The notes under the pieces are model-generated. The model was not told the origin of the DNA, searched no databases, and was given only the letters and a program-made list of their open reading frames with translations. The translations under genes were made by a program, and so were the position numbers. This document shows, piece after piece, positions 37,925 through 57,502 of a stretch of DNA of 64,000 nucleotides; the first letter of the stretch is position 1, and every line of letters begins with the position of its first letter. This DNA comes from Pseudomonas fluorescens (GTDB lineage Bacteria; Pseudomonadota; Gammaproteobacteria; Pseudomonadales; Pseudomonadaceae). Where the stretch lies: NCBI RefSeq assembly GCF_003732425.1, contig NZ_MOBX01000001.1:240253-304252 (forward strand), in the 5' to 3' direction.

Positions 37925-38293
37925 TTACAGCACTTCTGGGGCGAGCGAGACGATCTTCATGAACTTCTCAGTACGAAGTTCACGGGTCACTGGCCCAAAG
38001 ATACGGGTGCCGATCGGCTCTTGCTTGTTGTTCAGAAGAACAGCAGCGTTGCCATCAAAGCGGATAATGGAGCCATCAGCACGACGTACGCCGTGACGAG
38101 TGCGGACTACAACAGCAGTCATCACTTGGCCTTTTTTCACTTTACCGCGCGGAATTGCTTCCTTTACGGTAACTTTGATGATGTCACCGATACCAGCGTA
38201 ACGACGATGGGAGCCACCCAGCACCTTGATGCACATAACACGGCGAGCGCCGCTGTTATCGGCCACATCGAGCATGGATTGAGTCTGAATCAT
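37925..38293 (-). CDS. rplN: 50S ribosomal protein L14
   Basis: A 122-residue L14 ([20 protein letters not shown] ... [16 protein letters not shown]). It lies at the 30S interface and binds the silencing factor RsfS in other bacteria. It is conventionally the first spc gene, but the gap to rpsQ is only 23 bases and no clear promoter is seen in it, so S10 transcription may run through. Confidence 0.98.
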   Translation of the reverse strand: MIQTQSMLDVADNSGARRVMCIKVLGGSHRRYAGIGDIIKVTVKEAIPRGKVKKGQVMTAVVVRTRHGVRRADGSIIRFDGNAAVLLNNKQEPIGTRIFGPVTRELRTEKFMKIVSLAPEVL

Positions 38294-38316
38294 ATAATTT
38301 CTCCGACCCCTAGCCC

Positions 38317-38583
38317 TTAGACTTCCACAGCGCGTTCGAGAACATCAACCAGCGCCCAAGACTTGGTCTTGGCCATCGGACGAGTTTCACGAATAGTGAC
38401 TTTGTCGCCGATGTGGCACTGATTGGTTTCGTCGTGCGCGTGCAGCTTAGTCGAACGCTTAACGTATTTACCGTAGATCGGGTGCTTTACGCGACGCTCG
38501 ATCAGAACGGTGATGGTTTTGTCCATCTTGTCGCTGACAACACGGCCAGTCAGCGTACGGACAGTTTTTTCGGCTTCAGCCAT
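38317..38583 (-). CDS. rpsQ: 30S ribosomal protein S17
   Basis: An 88-residue S17 OB-fold protein ([20 protein letters not shown], then KAHDE-like [16 protein letters not shown]). It is the last gene of the S10 operon, two bases after rpmC. Confidence 0.98.
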   Translation of the reverse strand: MAEAEKTVRTLTGRVVSDKMDKTITVLIERRVKHPIYGKYVKRSTKLHAHDETNQCHIGDKVTIRETRPMAKTKSWALVDVLERAVEV

Positions 38584-38585
38584 GA

Positions 38586-38777
38586 TTACTTACCTGCCTG
38601 CTGGTTGAGCACAGTCTTCACGCGAGCGATGTCACGCTTAACTTGCGAGAGCAGATGAGACTGCCCCAACTGGCCAGTTGCTTTCTGCATGCGCAGATTG
38701 AACTGGTCGCGCAGCAAGCCGAGCAGTTGCTCGTTCAGCTGCTGTGCGGATTTTTCACGAAGTTCATTCGCTTTCAT
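38586..38777 (-). CDS. rpmC: 50S ribosomal protein L29
   Basis: A 63-residue two-helix protein ([19 protein letters not shown]). It sits at the exit tunnel. The ATG at 38777 overlaps the rplP stop by one base (TGATG); a GTG one codon earlier is in frame but would be unusual for this family. Confidence 0.97.
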
Positions 38778-39190
38778 CACATCACCGTCCGTTTAACAAA
38801 GGAGGTGGCGAGCGGCAGCTTTGCAGCAGCCAGGGCGAAAGCCTCACGCGCCAGCTCTTCAGAAACACCCTCGATTTCATACAGGACTTTGCCTGGCTGA
38901 ATCTGGGCAACCCAGTATTCCACGTTACCCTTACCTTTACCCATACGAACCTCGAGAGGCTTTTTGGAGATCGGCTTGTCCGGGAATACACGGATCCAGA
39001 TCTTGCCGCCACGTTTTACGTGACGGGTCAGAGCACGACGCGCTGACTCGATCTGACGAGCGGTGAGACGACCACGAGCAACAGACTTCAGCGCGAACTC
39101 GCCGAAGCTGACTTTGCTACCGCGCAGTGCCAGACCACGGTTGTGGCCGGTCATCTGCTTGCGGAACTTCGTACGCTTTGGTTGCAACAT
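38777..39190 (-). CDS. rplP: 50S ribosomal protein L16
   Basis: A 137-residue L16 ([20 protein letters not shown] ... TSFVKRTVM). It contacts A-site tRNA near the peptidyl-transferase centre. Its stop shares one base with the rpmC start. Confidence 0.98.
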
Positions 39191-39202
39191 TTGGCGTACC
39201 CC

Positions 39203-39889
39203 TTACTTAGCAGCTTTTTTACGAGGCGCTGGTGCTTGTGGTTTCAGTTCTTCTTGGCGACCACCAATAACTTCGCCTTTGAAGATCCAAACCTTTACAC
39301 CGATCACACCGTAAGTGGTGTGAGCTTCGTAGTTGGCATAGTCGATGTCGGCACGCAGGGTGTGCAATGGCACACGACCTTCGCGATACCATTCAGTACG
39401 TGCGATTTCAGCACCGCCGAGACGACCGCTCACTTGGATTTTGATGCCTTTGGCACCAATGCGCATGGCGTTCTGTACTGCGCGCTTCATAGCGCGACGG
39501 AACATTACGCGACGCTCCAGCTGCTGAGCTACGCTCTGCGCAACCAGCATACCGTCGAGCTCCGGCTTGCGGATCTCTTCGATATTGATGTGCACAGGCA
39601 CACCCATTTGCTTGGTCAGGTCCTGACGCAGTTTCTCAACATCTTCACCTTTCTTCCCGATAACGATACCTGGACGAGCGGTGTGGATGGTGATGCGTGC
39701 AGTTTGAGCCGGACGATGGATATCGATACGGCTTACGGACGCGCTTTTTAGTTTGTCTTGGAGATACTCACGCACTTTCAGATCTGCGAACAAGTAGTCC
39801 GCATAAGTCCGACCGTCTGCGTACCAGACGGAGGTGTGCTCCTTGACGATTCCCAGGCGAATGCCAATGGGATGTACTTTCTGACCCAT
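39203..39889 (-). CDS. rpsC: 30S ribosomal protein S3
   Basis: A 228-residue S3 starting [20 protein letters not shown], with a KH domain (about 40-107, [13 protein letters not shown]) and a basic C-terminal tail ([14 protein letters not shown]). It lines the mRNA entry channel. The ATG at 39889 was chosen by homology; the open frame upstream is not family sequence. Confidence 0.98.
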
Positions 39890-39902
39890 CTCTTCGACTC
39901 CG

Positions 39903-40235
39903 TTACTTGTCAGCAACCTTGACAGTGATATGGCAAGACCGCTTGACGATGCGATCAGCACGGCCTTTGGCACGTGGCATGATGCGCTTCAGCGAACGCC
40001 CTTCGTTGACGAAAACGGTGCTGACCTTCAGGTCATCAACGTCTGCGCCTTCGTTATGCTCGGCGTTGGCTACGGCCGACTCCAGCACTTTCTTCATGAT
40101 CTCGGCGGCTTTCTTACTGCTGAAAGCCAACAGGTTGAGCGCTTCGCCCACCTTCTTCCCGCGGATCTGGTCGGCGACCAAGCGGGCTTTCTGGGCGGAG
40201 ATTCGAGCGCCCGACAACTTAGCGGCTACTTCCAT
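39903..40235 (-). CDS. rplV: 50S ribosomal protein L22
   Basis: A 110-residue L22 ([20 protein letters not shown]) with the extended beta hairpin ([23 protein letters not shown] segment) that lines the exit tunnel and is a site of macrolide-resistance mutations. No deletion is visible there. It follows rpsS by 11 bases. Confidence 0.98.
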
Positions 40236-40246
40236 TTCCTTACCCC

Positions 40247-40522
40247 TTAACGCTTGGCTTTCTTGTCAGCCACGTGCCCGCGATAGTTGCGGGTACCGGC
40301 GAACTCGCCCAGTTTGTGGCCGACCATGTCTTCGTTAACGAGAACTGGGACGTGCTGACGACCGTTGTGTACTGCGATGGTCAAACCGACCATTTGTGGC
40401 AGGATCATCGAACGACGCGACCAGGTTTTAATTGGTTTGCGATCGTTCTTTTCCGCCGCCACTTCGATCTTCTTCAGTAGGTGAAGATCAATAAAAGGAC
40501 CTTTTTTCAGAGAACGTGGCAC
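40247..40522 (-). CDS. rpsS: 30S ribosomal protein S19
   Basis: A 91-residue S19 ([20 protein letters not shown] ... [13 protein letters not shown]) in the head of the small subunit, partnered with S13. It lies between rplB and rplV. Confidence 0.98.
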
Positions 40523-40538
40523 TGTCGTATCCCTCTAT

Positions 40539-41363
40539 TTACTTGCGACGACGGACGATCATTTTGTCGGTACGCTTATTACCACGAGTCTTCGCGCCCT
40601 TAGTCGGGAAGCCCCATGGCGATACCGGATGACGACCACCAGAGGTACGACCTTCACCACCACCATGTGGGTGGTCAACCGGGTTCATGGCAACACCACG
40701 AACGGTTGGGCGAACGCCACGCCAGCGTTTGGCACCAGCTTTACCCAGCGAACGCAGGCTGTGCTCGGAGTTCGAGACTTCACCCAGGGTCGCACGGCAT
40801 TCAGCCAGGACTTTACGCATTTCACCGGAACGCAGACGCAGGGTCACGTAGACACCTTCACGAGCGATCAGCTGAGCCGAAGCACCAGCGGAACGAGCGA
40901 TCTGTGCACCTTTACCTGGCTTCAATTCGATGCCGTGTACGGTAGAACCGACTGGAATGTTGCGCAGTTGCAGAGCGTTGCCTGGCTTGATTGGAGCCAG
41001 AGCGCCTGCGATCAGCTGGTCGCCAGCGCTCACGCCTTTAGGGGCGATGATGTAGCGGCGCTCGCCGTCTGCGTAGCAGAGCAGTGCGATGTGAGCAGTA
41101 CGGTTTGGATCGTATTCGATACGCTCGACAGTGGCGACGATGCCATCTTTGTCGTTGCGACGGAAATCGACCATACGGTAATGCTGCTTATGACCACCAC
41201 CGATGTGACGAGTGGTAATACGGCCATTGTTGTTACGACCACCAGTCTTCGATTTTTTCTCGAGCAGCGGTGCGTGAGGAGCGCCTTTATGCAGCTCCTG
41301 GTTGACCACCTTGACCACAAAACGGCGGCCAGGGGAAGTCGGTTTGCATTTAACGATTGCCAT
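40539..41363 (-). CDS. rplB: 50S ribosomal protein L2
   Basis: A 274-residue L2 ([20 protein letters not shown]) with the OB-fold and SH3-like domains and the conserved [14 protein letters not shown] loop carrying the histidine needed for peptidyl transfer. It is one of the earliest binders of 23S rRNA. It follows rplW by 14 bases. Confidence 0.98.
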   Translation of the reverse strand: MAIVKCKPTSPGRRFVVKVVNQELHKGAPHAPLLEKKSKTGGRNNNGRITTRHIGGGHKQHYRMVDFRRNDKDGIVATVERIEYDPNRTAHIALLCYADGERRYIIAPKGVSAGDQLIAGALAPIKPGNALQLRNIPVGSTVHGIELKPGKGAQIARSAGASAQLIAREGVYVTLRLRSGEMRKVLAECRATLGEVSNSEHSLRSLGKAGAKRWRGVRPTVRGVAMNPVDHPHGGGEGRTSGGRHPVSPWGFPTKGAKTRGNKRTDKMIVRRRK

Positions 41364-41377
41364 GATGCACCCCTTCC

Positions 41378-41677
41378 TTACTCAGCACTGCTGCTGAAAT
41401 CGAGATCTTGGCCTGGCTGAAGGGAGATAACTGCCTTCTTCCAGTCATTACGCTTGCCCAGACCGCGAGCAGTGCGCTTGCTCTTACCCAGAACATTCAG
41501 GGTAGTGACGCGCTCTACTTTCACGCTGAACAGGCTTTCGACGGCCTTCTTGATTTCCAGCTTGGTTGCATCAGTAGCAACCTTGAAAACGAACTGGCCT
41601 TTCTTGTCTGCCAGAACCGTAGCCTTCTCGGAAACGTGCGGGCCAAGCAGAACTTTAAATACGCGTTCCTGGTTCAT
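41378..41677 (-). CDS. rplW: 50S ribosomal protein L23
   Basis: A 99-residue L23 ([20 protein letters not shown]). It forms the docking site for trigger factor and SRP at the tunnel exit. Its start overlaps the rplD stop by four bases (ATGA). Confidence 0.98.
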
Positions 41678-42276
41678 CCCAGCAGCTCCTCGAATTTCTT
41701 CACGGCCGACACGGTGATCAACACCTTGTCGTATGCGATCAGACTAACTGGATCGGAACCTTGAACGTCACGTACATCTACGTGCGGCAGGTTACGAGCA
41801 GCCAGGTACAGGTTCTGATCAACAGCGTCCGACACGATGAGAACATCGGTCAGGCTCATGTTGTTCAGCTTGCCCAGCAGATCTTTGGTTTTCGGAGTTT
41901 CAACAGCGAAATCCTGAACCACGACCAGACGATCAGTACGCACCAGCTCAGCAAGGATGGAACGCATTGCTGCGCGATACATCTTCTTGTTCAGCTTCTG
42001 GGAGTGATCCTGAGGACGAGCTGCGAAAGTGGTACCGCCGCCACGCCAGATTGGGCTACGGATAGTACCGGCACGAGCACGGCCAGTACCTTTCTGACGC
42101 CATGGGCGCTTGCCGCCACCACGAACGTCGGAACGGGTCTTCTGCTGCTTGCTACCTTGACGGCCGCCAGCCATGTAGGCCACGACTGCTTGGTGAACCA
42201 GCGTCTCGTTGAATTCGCCGCCAAATGTCAGTTCGGAAACTTCGATCGCTTGAGCGTCATTTACATTTAATTGCAT
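41674..42276 (-). CDS. rplD: 50S ribosomal protein L4
   Basis: A 200-residue L4 ([20 protein letters not shown]) with the long tunnel-lining loop rich in Arg/Gly ([20 protein letters not shown]). In E. coli L4 represses its own operon through the rpsJ leader. The leader here (43317-43372) is much shorter, so that control may be absent. It follows rplC by 12 bases. Confidence 0.98.
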
Positions 42277-42288
42277 GTCAGCTTCCCC

Positions 42289-42924
42289 TTAACCGCGAGC
42301 CTTGGCTGCTGGACGTACAACCAGGTTGCCGCCAGTAGCGCCAGGAACAGCGCCCTTGACCAACAACAGATTGCGTTCAGCGTCCACGCGCACTACTTCC
42401 AGGGACTGCACGGTCACGCGCTCAGCGCCCATATGACCGGACATTTTTTTGCCCTTGAATACACGACCAGGAGTCTGGCACTGGCCGATAGAGCCTGGGA
42501 CGCGGTGGGATACGGAGTTACCGTGGGTGTTATCTTGCCCGCGGAAATTCCAACGCTTGATCGTACCCTGGAAGCCTTTACCTTTGGACTGACCGGTTAC
42601 ATCAACCAGTTGGCCAGCGGCGAAGATTTCAGCGTTGATCAGATCGCCAGCCTGGTACTCGCCTTCTTCAAGACGGAATTCCATGGTGGCGCGACCAGCG
42701 GCAACGTTCGCTTTAGCGAAGTGGCCAGCTTGAGCTGCTGTTACACGCGAAGCACGACGCTCGCCGACAGTGACTTGCACTGCACGATAGCCATCGGTCT
42801 CTTCAGTTTTGAACTGGGTGACGCGATTCGGCTCGATCTCAATGACCGTGACCGGAATGGAGACACCTTCTTCGGTGAAAATACGGGTCATACCGCATTT
42901 ACGACCGACTACACCAATAGTCAT
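42289..42924 (-). CDS. rplC: 50S ribosomal protein L3
   Basis: A 211-residue L3 starting [20 protein letters not shown]; the site methylated in E. coli (Gln in the GNRR-like finger) lies in [15 protein letters not shown]. It reaches the peptidyl-transferase centre. The ATG at 42924 was chosen by homology. It follows rpsJ by 80 bases. Confidence 0.98.
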   Translation of the reverse strand: MTIGVVGRKCGMTRIFTEEGVSIPVTVIEIEPNRVTQFKTEETDGYRAVQVTVGERRASRVTAAQAGHFAKANVAAGRATMEFRLEEGEYQAGDLINAEIFAAGQLVDVTGQSKGKGFQGTIKRWNFRGQDNTHGNSVSHRVPGSIGQCQTPGRVFKGKKMSGHMGAERVTVQSLEVVRVDAERNLLLVKGAVPGATGGNLVVRPAAKARG

Positions 42925-43004
42925 GTTGTAAACCTCATGAGTGTACGGGGCTTTCACCCGCTATGGCCGCCCATTTCAGAGCGTTACACGACTAAGACCG
43001 AGTC

Positions 43005-43316
43005 TTAGCCGAGGCTGATCTGCACTTCCACACCGGCCGCAAGATCAAGCTTCATAAGAGCATCAACGGTTTTATCCGTTGGCTGGACGATGTCCAGAAC
43101 GCGCTTATGAGTGCGGATTTCGTACTGGTCGCGCGCGTCTTTGTTGACGTGCGGAGAAACCAGAACGGTGAACCGCTCTTTACGGGTAGGCAGTGGAATT
43201 GGACCACGCACTTGAGCACCAGTACGTTTCGCGGTTTCCACGATTTCCTGGGTTGATTGGTCGATCAGGCGATGGTCGAAAGCCTTCAACCTGATACGGA
43301 TTTGCTGATTTTGCAT
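43005..43316 (-). CDS. rpsJ: 30S ribosomal protein S10 / NusE
   Basis: A 103-residue S10 ([20 protein letters not shown]). Besides its ribosomal place in the 30S head it is NusE, which pairs with NusB and NusG in transcription antitermination. It is the first gene of the S10 operon, with its own promoter about 60 bases upstream (43379-43407). Confidence 0.98.
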
Positions 43317-43378
43317 TGGATTTCAGACTCCGGCTGCTATTCCCACCGGGCGCAATACGCCCGTTAAAAGGAGGCGCA

Positions 43379-43407
43379 ATTCTATAGACGCGCCAGATAG
43401 GTGTCAA
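43379..43407 (-). promoter_or_regulatory. S10-operon promoter
   Basis: On the minus strand TTGACA, 17 bases, TAGAAT: a perfect -35 and a five-of-six -10. The -35 begins seven bases after the end of the tufA terminator. The predicted 5' leader is only about 55 bases. Confidence 0.82.
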
Positions 43408-43413
43408 CCCAAT

Positions 43414-43443
43414 AAAAAAGCCCCCGCTCAGCGGGGGCTTTTT
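43414..43443 (-). terminator. tufA terminator
   Basis: On the minus strand AAAAA, GCCCCCGC, TGA, GCGGGGGC, TTTTTT, about 30 bases after the tufA stop. Confidence 0.92.
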
Positions 43444-43473
43444 CAAGTCAACAAGCAAACTCTATAAAAGAGA

Positions 43474-44667
43474 TTACTCGATGATTTTAGCTACGACGCC
43501 AGCGCCGACGGTACGACCGCCTTCACGGATAGCGAAACGCAGACCGTCTTCCATCGCGATGGTTTTGATCAGGGTAACAGTCATCTGAATGTTGTCACCT
43601 GGCATTACCATTTCAACGCCTTCTGGCAGCTCGCAGTTACCAGTCACGTCAGTAGTACGGAAGTAGAACTGTGGACGGTAGCCTTTGAAGAACGGAGTGT
43701 GACGACCGCCTTCTTCCTTGCTCAGAACATAAACTTCTGCGGTGAACTTGGTGTGCGGCTTAACCGAACCCGGCTTAACCAGAACCTGACCACGCTCAAC
43801 GTCGTCACGCTTGGTACCACGCAGCAGAACGCCGCAGTTCTCGCCAGCACGACCTTCGTCGAGCAGCTTGCGGAACATTTCAACACCGGTGCAGGTGGTG
43901 GTGGTGGTGTCACGCAGACCAACGATTTCCAGTGCATCTTGAACGCGAACGATACCGCGCTCGATACGACCAGTCACAACAGTACCGCGACCCGAGATCG
44001 AGAATACGTCTTCGATTGGCATCAGGAATGGCTTGTCGATCATACGAACTGGTTCTGGGATGTAGGTATCCAGAGTTTCTACCAGCTTACGAACGGCAGT
44101 GGTGCCCATTTCGTTGTCGTCTTTGCCTTCCAGAGCCATACGAGCCGAACCGATGATGATCGGAGTGTCGTCGCCTGGGAAGTCATAGGTGGACAGCAGG
44201 TCGCGAACTTCCATCTCAACCAGTTCCAGCAGCTCAGCGTCGTCTACCAGGTCAGCCTTGTTCAGGAAAACCACGATGTACGGAACGCCTACCTGACGGG
44301 ACAGCAGGATGTGCTCACGGGTTTGTGGCATCGGACCATCAGCGGCCGAGCAAACCAGGATCGCGCCGTCCATCTGGGCAGCACCAGTGATCATGTTCTT
44401 CACGTAGTCAGCGTGACCTGGGCAGTCAACGTGAGCGTAGTGACGAATAGTCGAGTTGTACTCAACGTGAGCGGTGTTGATGGTGATACCGCGAGCTTTT
44501 TCTTCTGGAGCGCTGTCGATCTTGTCGAATTCAACTACGGCCGAACCGAAAACTTCGGAGCAGACGCGAGTCAGAGCAGCGGTCAGAGTGGTTTTACCGT
44601 GGTCAACGTGACCGATGGTGCCAACGTTGACGTGCGGTAGGGAACGATCAAATTTTTCTTTAGCCAC
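43474..44667 (-). CDS. tufA: elongation factor Tu, first copy
   Basis: A 397-residue EF-Tu ([20 protein letters not shown]). The G-domain motifs are [18 protein letters not shown] and NKADLVDD; the kirromycin-binding region of domains 1 and 3 looks wild type. It carries aminoacyl-tRNA to the ribosome. It is the last gene of the str operon, 31 bases after fusA. The protein is identical, as far as I can read it, to the second copy at 60031-61224; only about a dozen synonymous bases differ. Confidence 0.98.
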   Translation of the reverse strand: MAKEKFDRSLPHVNVGTIGHVDHGKTTLTAALTRVCSEVFGSAVVEFDKIDSAPEEKARGITINTAHVEYNSTIRHYAHVDCPGHADYVKNMITGAAQMDGAILVCSAADGPMPQTREHILLSRQVGVPYIVVFLNKADLVDDAELLELVEMEVRDLLSTYDFPGDDTPIIIGSARMALEGKDDNEMGTTAVRKLVETLDTYIPEPVRMIDKPFLMPIEDVFSISGRGTVVTGRIERGIVRVQDALEIVGLRDTTTTTCTGVEMFRKLLDEGRAGENCGVLLRGTKRDDVERGQVLVKPGSVKPHTKFTAEVYVLSKEEGGRHTPFFKGYRPQFYFRTTDVTGNCELPEGVEMVMPGDNIQMTVTLIKTIAMEDGLRFAIREGGRTVGAGVVAKIIE

Positions 44668-44698
44668 GACAATTAACTCCTAGCCTAAAGGGGCTGAA

Positions 44699-46804
44699 TC
44701 AGCCTTGTTTTTTGGTTACGGATTCGACGATGTGCGACGGAGCCGTATCGTATTTTTTGAATTCCATAGAGTAGCTTGCGCGACCCTGGGACATGGAACG
44801 AACGTCGGTCGCATAACCGAACATCTCACCCAGTGGAACCTCGGCACGGATAACCTTGCCGGACACTGTGTCTTCCATACCCTGGATCATGCCGCGACGA
44901 CGGTTAAGGTCGCCCATAACATCACCCATATAGTCTTCAGGCGTAACAACCTCTACCGCCATGATCGGCTCGAGCAACTCACCACCGCCCTTTTGGGCCA
45001 GTTGCTTGGTCGCCATGGAAGCAGCCACCTTAAACGCCATCTCGTTGGAGTCGACGTCGTGGTAAGAACCATCGAACACGGTAGCCTTCAGGCCGATCAG
45101 CGGATAGCCGGCAACAACGCCGTTCTTCATCTGCTCTTCGATACCCTTCTGGATAGCCGGGATGTATTCCTTAGGAACCACACCACCTACAACTTCGTTC
45201 ACGAATTGCAGACCTTCCTGACCTTCGTCAGCAGGAGCAAAACGAATCCAGCAGTGACCGAACTGGCCGCGACCACCGGACTGACGAACGAACTTGCCTT
45301 CGATTTCACAGTTCTTCGTGATGCGCTCACGATACGAAACCTGAGGCTTGCCGATGTTGGCTTCGACGTTGAACTCACGGCGCATCCGGTCAACCAGGAT
45401 GTCCAGGTGCAGCTCGCCCATGCCGGAGATGATCGTTTGACCAGTCTCTTCATCAGTTTTAACGCGGAAAGACGGGTCTTCCTGAGCAAGTTTGCCCAGA
45501 GCGATACCCATTTTTTCCTGGTCATCCTTGGTCTTAGGCTCTACGGCAACCGAAATAACCGGCTCCGGGAAGTCCATGCGAACCAGGATGATTGGCTTAT
45601 CAGCGTTGCAGAGGGTTTCACCAGTGGTGACGTCCTTCATGCCGATCAGGGCCGCGATGTCGCCAGCGCGTACTTCCTTGATCTCTTCACGGGCGTTTGC
45701 GTGCATTTGCACCATACGACCCACACGCTCTTTCTTGCCTTTAACCGAGTTGATTACGCCGTCGCCGGAGTTCAACACGCCCGAGTAAACACGGACGAAG
45801 GTCAAGGTACCCACGAATGGGTCGGTAGCGATTTTGAACGCCAGAGCAGCAAACGGCTCGTCATCACTTGCGTGACGCTCCATTTCCTCTTCCTCGTTAT
45901 CAGGGTTGGAACCCTTGATAGCAGGAATATCGGTAGGAGCAGGCAGGAAGTCGATAACGGCGTCGAGAACCAGGGGAACGCCCTTGTTCTTGAACGAAGA
46001 ACCGCAAACAGCCAGAACGATTTCGCCGGCGATAGTACGCTGACGCAAAGCAGCTTTGATCTCTTCGATCGACAGCTCTTCGCCTTCCAGGTACTTGTTC
46101 ATCAGCTCTTCGTTGGCTTCGGCAGCAGCTTCAACCATGTTGTTGCGCCACTCTTCCGCCAGCTCTTGGAGCTCAGCAGGAATGTCCTTGCGAACAGGGA
46201 CCATACCTTTGTCAGAGTCGTTCCAGTAGACAGCTTGCATGTTGATCAGATCGATCTGACCCTGGAAGTTGTCTTCGGAACCGATAGCCAACTGGATCGG
46301 CACCGGAGTGTGACCCAGACGCTGCTTGATCTGACCGATCACGCGCAGGAAGTTGGCACCAGCACGGTCCATCTTGTTTACGTAAACAAGACGTGGAACG
46401 CCGTATTTGTTGGCTTGACGCCATACGGTTTCCGACTGCGGCTCAACACCCGAAGTACCACAGAACACAACGACAGCGCCGTCGAGTACGCGCAGGGAAC
46501 GCTCAACTTCAATGGTGAAGTCTACGTGGCCCGGGGTATCGATTACGTTGAAGCGGTGCTCATGCGGGTACTGCTTCTCGGAACCTTTCCAGAAGGCGGT
46601 AATAGCAGCAGAAGTAATGGTAATACCACGCTCCTGCTCCTGCACCATCCAGTCTGTGGTCGCGGCGCCATCATGCACCTCGCCCATTTTGTGACTTTTG
46701 CCGGTGTAAAAAAGGACGCGCTCGGTGGTGGTGGTTTTACCAGCATCCACGTGAGCGACGATACCGATGTTACGGTAGCGGCTAATCGGAGTAGTACGAG
46801 CCAT
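44699..46804 (-). CDS. fusA: elongation factor G
   Basis: A 701-residue EF-G. The GTPase motifs are [17 protein letters not shown] and NKMDRAGA, followed by domains II-V ending [11 protein letters not shown]. It drives translocation. In the str operon it lies 30 bases after rpsG. The sequence around the P-loop and switch regions gives no sign of fusidic-acid-resistance change. This is the str-operon copy (fusA1 in P. aeruginosa naming). Confidence 0.98.
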   Translation of the reverse strand: MARTTPISRYRNIGIVAHVDAGKTTTTERVLFYTGKSHKMGEVHDGAATTDWMVQEQERGITITSAAITAFWKGSEKQYPHEHRFNVIDTPGHVDFTIEVERSLRVLDGAVVVFCGTSGVEPQSETVWRQANKYGVPRLVYVNKMDRAGANFLRVIGQIKQRLGHTPVPIQLAIGSEDNFQGQIDLINMQAVYWNDSDKGMVPVRKDIPAELQELAEEWRNNMVEAAAEANEELMNKYLEGEELSIEEIKAALRQRTIAGEIVLAVCGSSFKNKGVPLVLDAVIDFLPAPTDIPAIKGSNPDNEEEEMERHASDDEPFAALAFKIATDPFVGTLTFVRVYSGVLNSGDGVINSVKGKKERVGRMVQMHANAREEIKEVRAGDIAALIGMKDVTTGETLCNADKPIILVRMDFPEPVISVAVEPKTKDDQEKMGIALGKLAQEDPSFRVKTDEETGQTIISGMGELHLDILVDRMRREFNVEANIGKPQVSYRERITKNCEIEGKFVRQSGGRGQFGHCWIRFAPADEGQEGLQFVNEVVGGVVPKEYIPAIQKGIEEQMKNGVVAGYPLIGLKATVFDGSYHDVDSNEMAFKVAASMATKQLAQKGGGELLEPIMAVEVVTPEDYMGDVMGDLNRRRGMIQGMEDTVSGKVIRAEVPLGEMFGYATDVRSMSQGRASYSMEFKKYDTAPSHIVESVTKKQG

Positions 46805-46834
46805 AAAGCCCTCGCAAAATTAGTGAAGCTAAAA

Positions 46835-47308
46835 TTAGAAGCGGTAGTGCGAGAAAGCTTTGTTGGCTTCAGCCATACGGTGCACGTCTTCACGCTTCTT
46901 AACAGCAGCACCTTTACCTTCAGCAGCATCCAGCAGTTCGCCAGCCAAACGCAGAGCCATAGACTTCTCGCCACGCTTACGGGCGAAGTCTACCAACCAG
47001 CGCATTGCCAGAGCGTTACGACGGGAAGGACGAACCTCGACCGGAACCTGGTAAGTAGCACCACCAACGCGGCGCGACTTCACTTCGACCAGCGGAGCGA
47101 TGGCGTCGAGTGCTTTTTCGAAGAGTTCCAGGGGATCGGTGCCAGCCTTACGGGTCGCAACGGTTTCCAGGGCACCATAAACGATACGCTCGGCAACGGC
47201 TTTCTTGCCGCTTTCCATAACGTGGTTCATGAATTTGGCGAGGATCTGGCTTCCGTATTTCGGATCGTCCAGAATCTCACGCTTTGCTGCTACGCGACGT
47301 CTTGGCAT
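46835..47308 (-). CDS. rpsG: 30S ribosomal protein S7
   Basis: A 157-residue S7 ([20 protein letters not shown] ... [11 protein letters not shown]), a primary binder of the 16S 3' domain. In E. coli S7 represses the str operon through the rpsL-rpsG junction; here that junction is 107 bases and could host such a site. The protein is one or two residues longer than some relatives through a GTDP insertion ([13 protein letters not shown]). Confidence 0.97.
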   Translation of the reverse strand: MPRRRVAAKREILDDPKYGSQILAKFMNHVMESGKKAVAERIVYGALETVATRKAGTDPLELFEKALDAIAPLVEVKSRRVGGATYQVPVEVRPSRRNALAMRWLVDFARKRGEKSMALRLAGELLDAAEGKGAAVKKREDVHRMAEANKAFSHYRF

Positions 47309-47415
47309 GATAAGCCCTCAAGCGGTCTTCAGGTTAGCTCGGGACAGATCCAATGGATGCGTGCCCGACCTTACTCTTATCGACTCAATAAAATGAAAAT
47401 CTGCAAAACGGCCGA

Positions 47416-47787
47416 TTACTTCGGACGCTTGGTACCGTACTTCGAACGACCCTGGTTACGGCCTTTAACGCCGGAAGTATCCAAGGAGCCGCGAACGGTG
47501 TGGTAACGAACACCTGGCAAGTCTTTTACACGACCGCCGCGGATCAGTACCACGCTGTGCTCTTGCAGGTTGTGACCTTCACCACCGATGTACGAGGAAA
47601 CCTCGAAACCGTTGGTCAGGCGCACACGGCATACTTTACGCAGTGCCGAGTTAGGTTTTTTCGGCGTAGTGGTGTACACACGGGTGCACACGCCACGACG
47701 TTGCGGGCAGTTCTGCAGCGCAGGTACGTCGGATTTCTCGACGATACGCTTACGCGGCTGACGTACCAGCTGGTTGATAGTTGCCAT
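47416..47787 (-). CDS. rpsL: 30S ribosomal protein S12
   Basis: A 123-residue S12. Lys43 ([11 protein letters not shown]) and Lys88 (GRVKDLPG) are wild type, so streptomycin sensitivity is expected at this target. Asp89 is the usual methylthiolation site. It is first in the str operon, with a promoter about 90 bases upstream (47879-47907). Confidence 0.98.
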
Positions 47788-47878
47788 CTACTAGCTCCAC
47801 TGTTGTCTTGCGACGCTATTGTCTTGCAAGAAAAGCAAAATGGCAGGAACGAATTCCCGCCAAATTTAGGGGATCAAG

Positions 47879-47907
47879 AGTCTAAAGAGGATCTTGCCCC
47901 CAGTCAA
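47879..47907 (-). promoter_or_regulatory. str-operon promoter
   Basis: On the minus strand TTGACT, 17 bases, TAGACT. It lies about 95 bases after the rpoC stop. The -35 falls in the loop of a small stem (CTTGCC ... GGCAAG). Confidence 0.72.
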
Positions 47908-48002
47908 GGCAAGGCCCCGACCTCCCCGCCCGTCGAACCTTGACAATATGTCTCGATTCGACGAACGGAGCGATCAGGGCCTCAGCTCATTTACCGCAGA
48001 AC

Positions 48003-52202
<4,200 letters not shown>

Positions 52203-52266
52203 GGCCTTTCCTCCTGGCGGAGCAGAGAGCGGGCAATCCTGCCCCGCTCTCGATTCGCGTCACGTG

Positions 52267-56340
<4,074 letters not shown>

Positions 56341-56485
56341 CAGCGTTCCCCAGCTTGGTCACCTGCTTGTTTGGCCCCTCCCGACGGGAGCAGCCAGAAA
56401 ATCGTGCAAACCCCATGGTTTGCTCCACCGCACCGGGTGGTTACAGCGCCTTTATCAGCACCGACCCAGTCGGCTGCCAATAACG

Positions 56486-56516
56486 GAAAAAGGCCGGTGG
56501 CAAGAGCCACCAGCCA
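56486..56516 (-). terminator. rplL-rpoB intercistronic attenuator
   Basis: On the minus strand GGCTGGTGGC, TCTT, GCCACCGGCC, TTTTTCC. A terminator-like hairpin lies 45 bases after the rplL stop and before rpoB. In E. coli the same gap holds an attenuator that keeps rpoBC below rplJL, so partial termination is the likely role. Confidence 0.72.
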
Positions 56517-56561
56517 TCAGCCTGTCGCTTGACGCTCGGGCTGGAGGAGCAAAGTCGATAC

Positions 56562-56927
56562 TTATTTCAGTTCGACTTTAGCGCCTGCTTCTTCCAGCTT
56601 CTTCTTAGCGTCTTCAGCAGCTTCTTTCGAAACGCCTTCAGCTACAACCTGAGGAGCGCCGTCTACTTTCTCTTTGGCTTCTTTCAGGCCCAGACCAGTC
56701 AGTTCACGAACTGCCTTGATCACGTTAACCTTCTTCTCGCCAGCTTCCAGCAGAACAACGTTGAACTCGGTTTGCTCTTCAACAACAGCGGCAGCAGCAG
56801 CTGGACCAGCCGAAGCAGCAGCAGCGGTAACACCGAAGGTTTCTTCCATCGCTTTGATCAGCTCAACGATTTCCACTACGGATTTCTGGCCGATTGCTTC
56901 GATGATTTGTTCGTTAGTCAGAGACAT
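56562..56927 (-). CDS. rplL: 50S ribosomal protein L7/L12
   Basis: A 121-residue stalk protein. The N-terminal dimer domain ([20 protein letters not shown]) is followed by an Ala-rich hinge (about 37-50) and the factor-binding C-terminal domain ([20 protein letters not shown]). It is present in four or more copies on each ribosome through L10. It follows rplJ by 74 bases. Confidence 0.98.
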   Translation of the reverse strand: MSLTNEQIIEAIGQKSVVEIVELIKAMEETFGVTAAAASAGPAAAAAVVEEQTEFNVVLLEAGEKKVNVIKAVRELTGLGLKEAKEKVDGAPQVVAEGVSKEAAEDAKKKLEEAGAKVELK

Positions 56928-57001
56928 GACTCAATTCCTGAATTGGGGGACGGCCTACGCGACCATCGAAATAAACAAAAAACGCGAGAAGTTGACGAGC
57001 C

Positions 57002-57502
57002 TTAGGCTGCGGCAGCTTCTTTCTGGTCGCGAATTGCCGCCAGAGTACGAGCCAATTTGCTGGTAGCGCCTTGAATCACGCTCATCAGCTGAGAAATTGC
57101 TTCGTCACGGGTCGGCAGAGTTGCCAGTACGTCGATCTGATTAGCTGCGAGGAACTTGCCCTCGAACGCAGCTGCCTTGATCTCGAACTTGTCCTGACCC
57201 TTGGCAAACTCTTTGAAGATACGGGCAGCAGCGCCCGGATGTTCGTTCGAGAATGCAATCAGGGTCGGGCCGGTGAACACGTCGTTGAGGACACTGTATT
57301 GAGTGTCAGCAACAGCGCGCTTGAGCAGGGTGTTACGTACAACACGTACGTAAACGCCAGCTTCACGAGCCTCTTTACGGAGTCCGGTCATTGCGCCTAC
57401 TGTTACGCCACGTGCATCAACCACGACAGCGGACAGAGCGACTTTGGCAGCCTCGTTGACTTCAGCGACGATGGCCTTCTTGTCTTCGAGATTAATTGCC
57501 AC
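57002..57502 (-). CDS. rplJ: 50S ribosomal protein L10
   Basis: A 166-residue L10 starting with GTG ([20 protein letters not shown]); the GTG at 57502 has AGGAG upstream. The C-terminal helix ([21 protein letters not shown]) binds L12 dimers. L10 is the translational repressor of its own unit in E. coli through a leader RNA, and a structured leader is present at 57503-57690. Confidence 0.98.
   Translation of the reverse strand: MAINLEDKKAIVAEVNEAAKVALSAVVVDARGVTVGAMTGLRKEAREAGVYVRVVRNTLLKRAVADTQYSVLNDVFTGPTLIAFSNEHPGAAARIFKEFAKGQDKFEIKAAAFEGKFLAANQIDVLATLPTRDEAISQLMSVIQGATSKLARTLAAIRDQKEAAAA

Noticed and set aside
44705..47506. A 933-codon plus-strand frame opposite fusA and rpsG
   Set aside because: Antisense shadow of strongly biased genes, crossing gene borders without any start signal.
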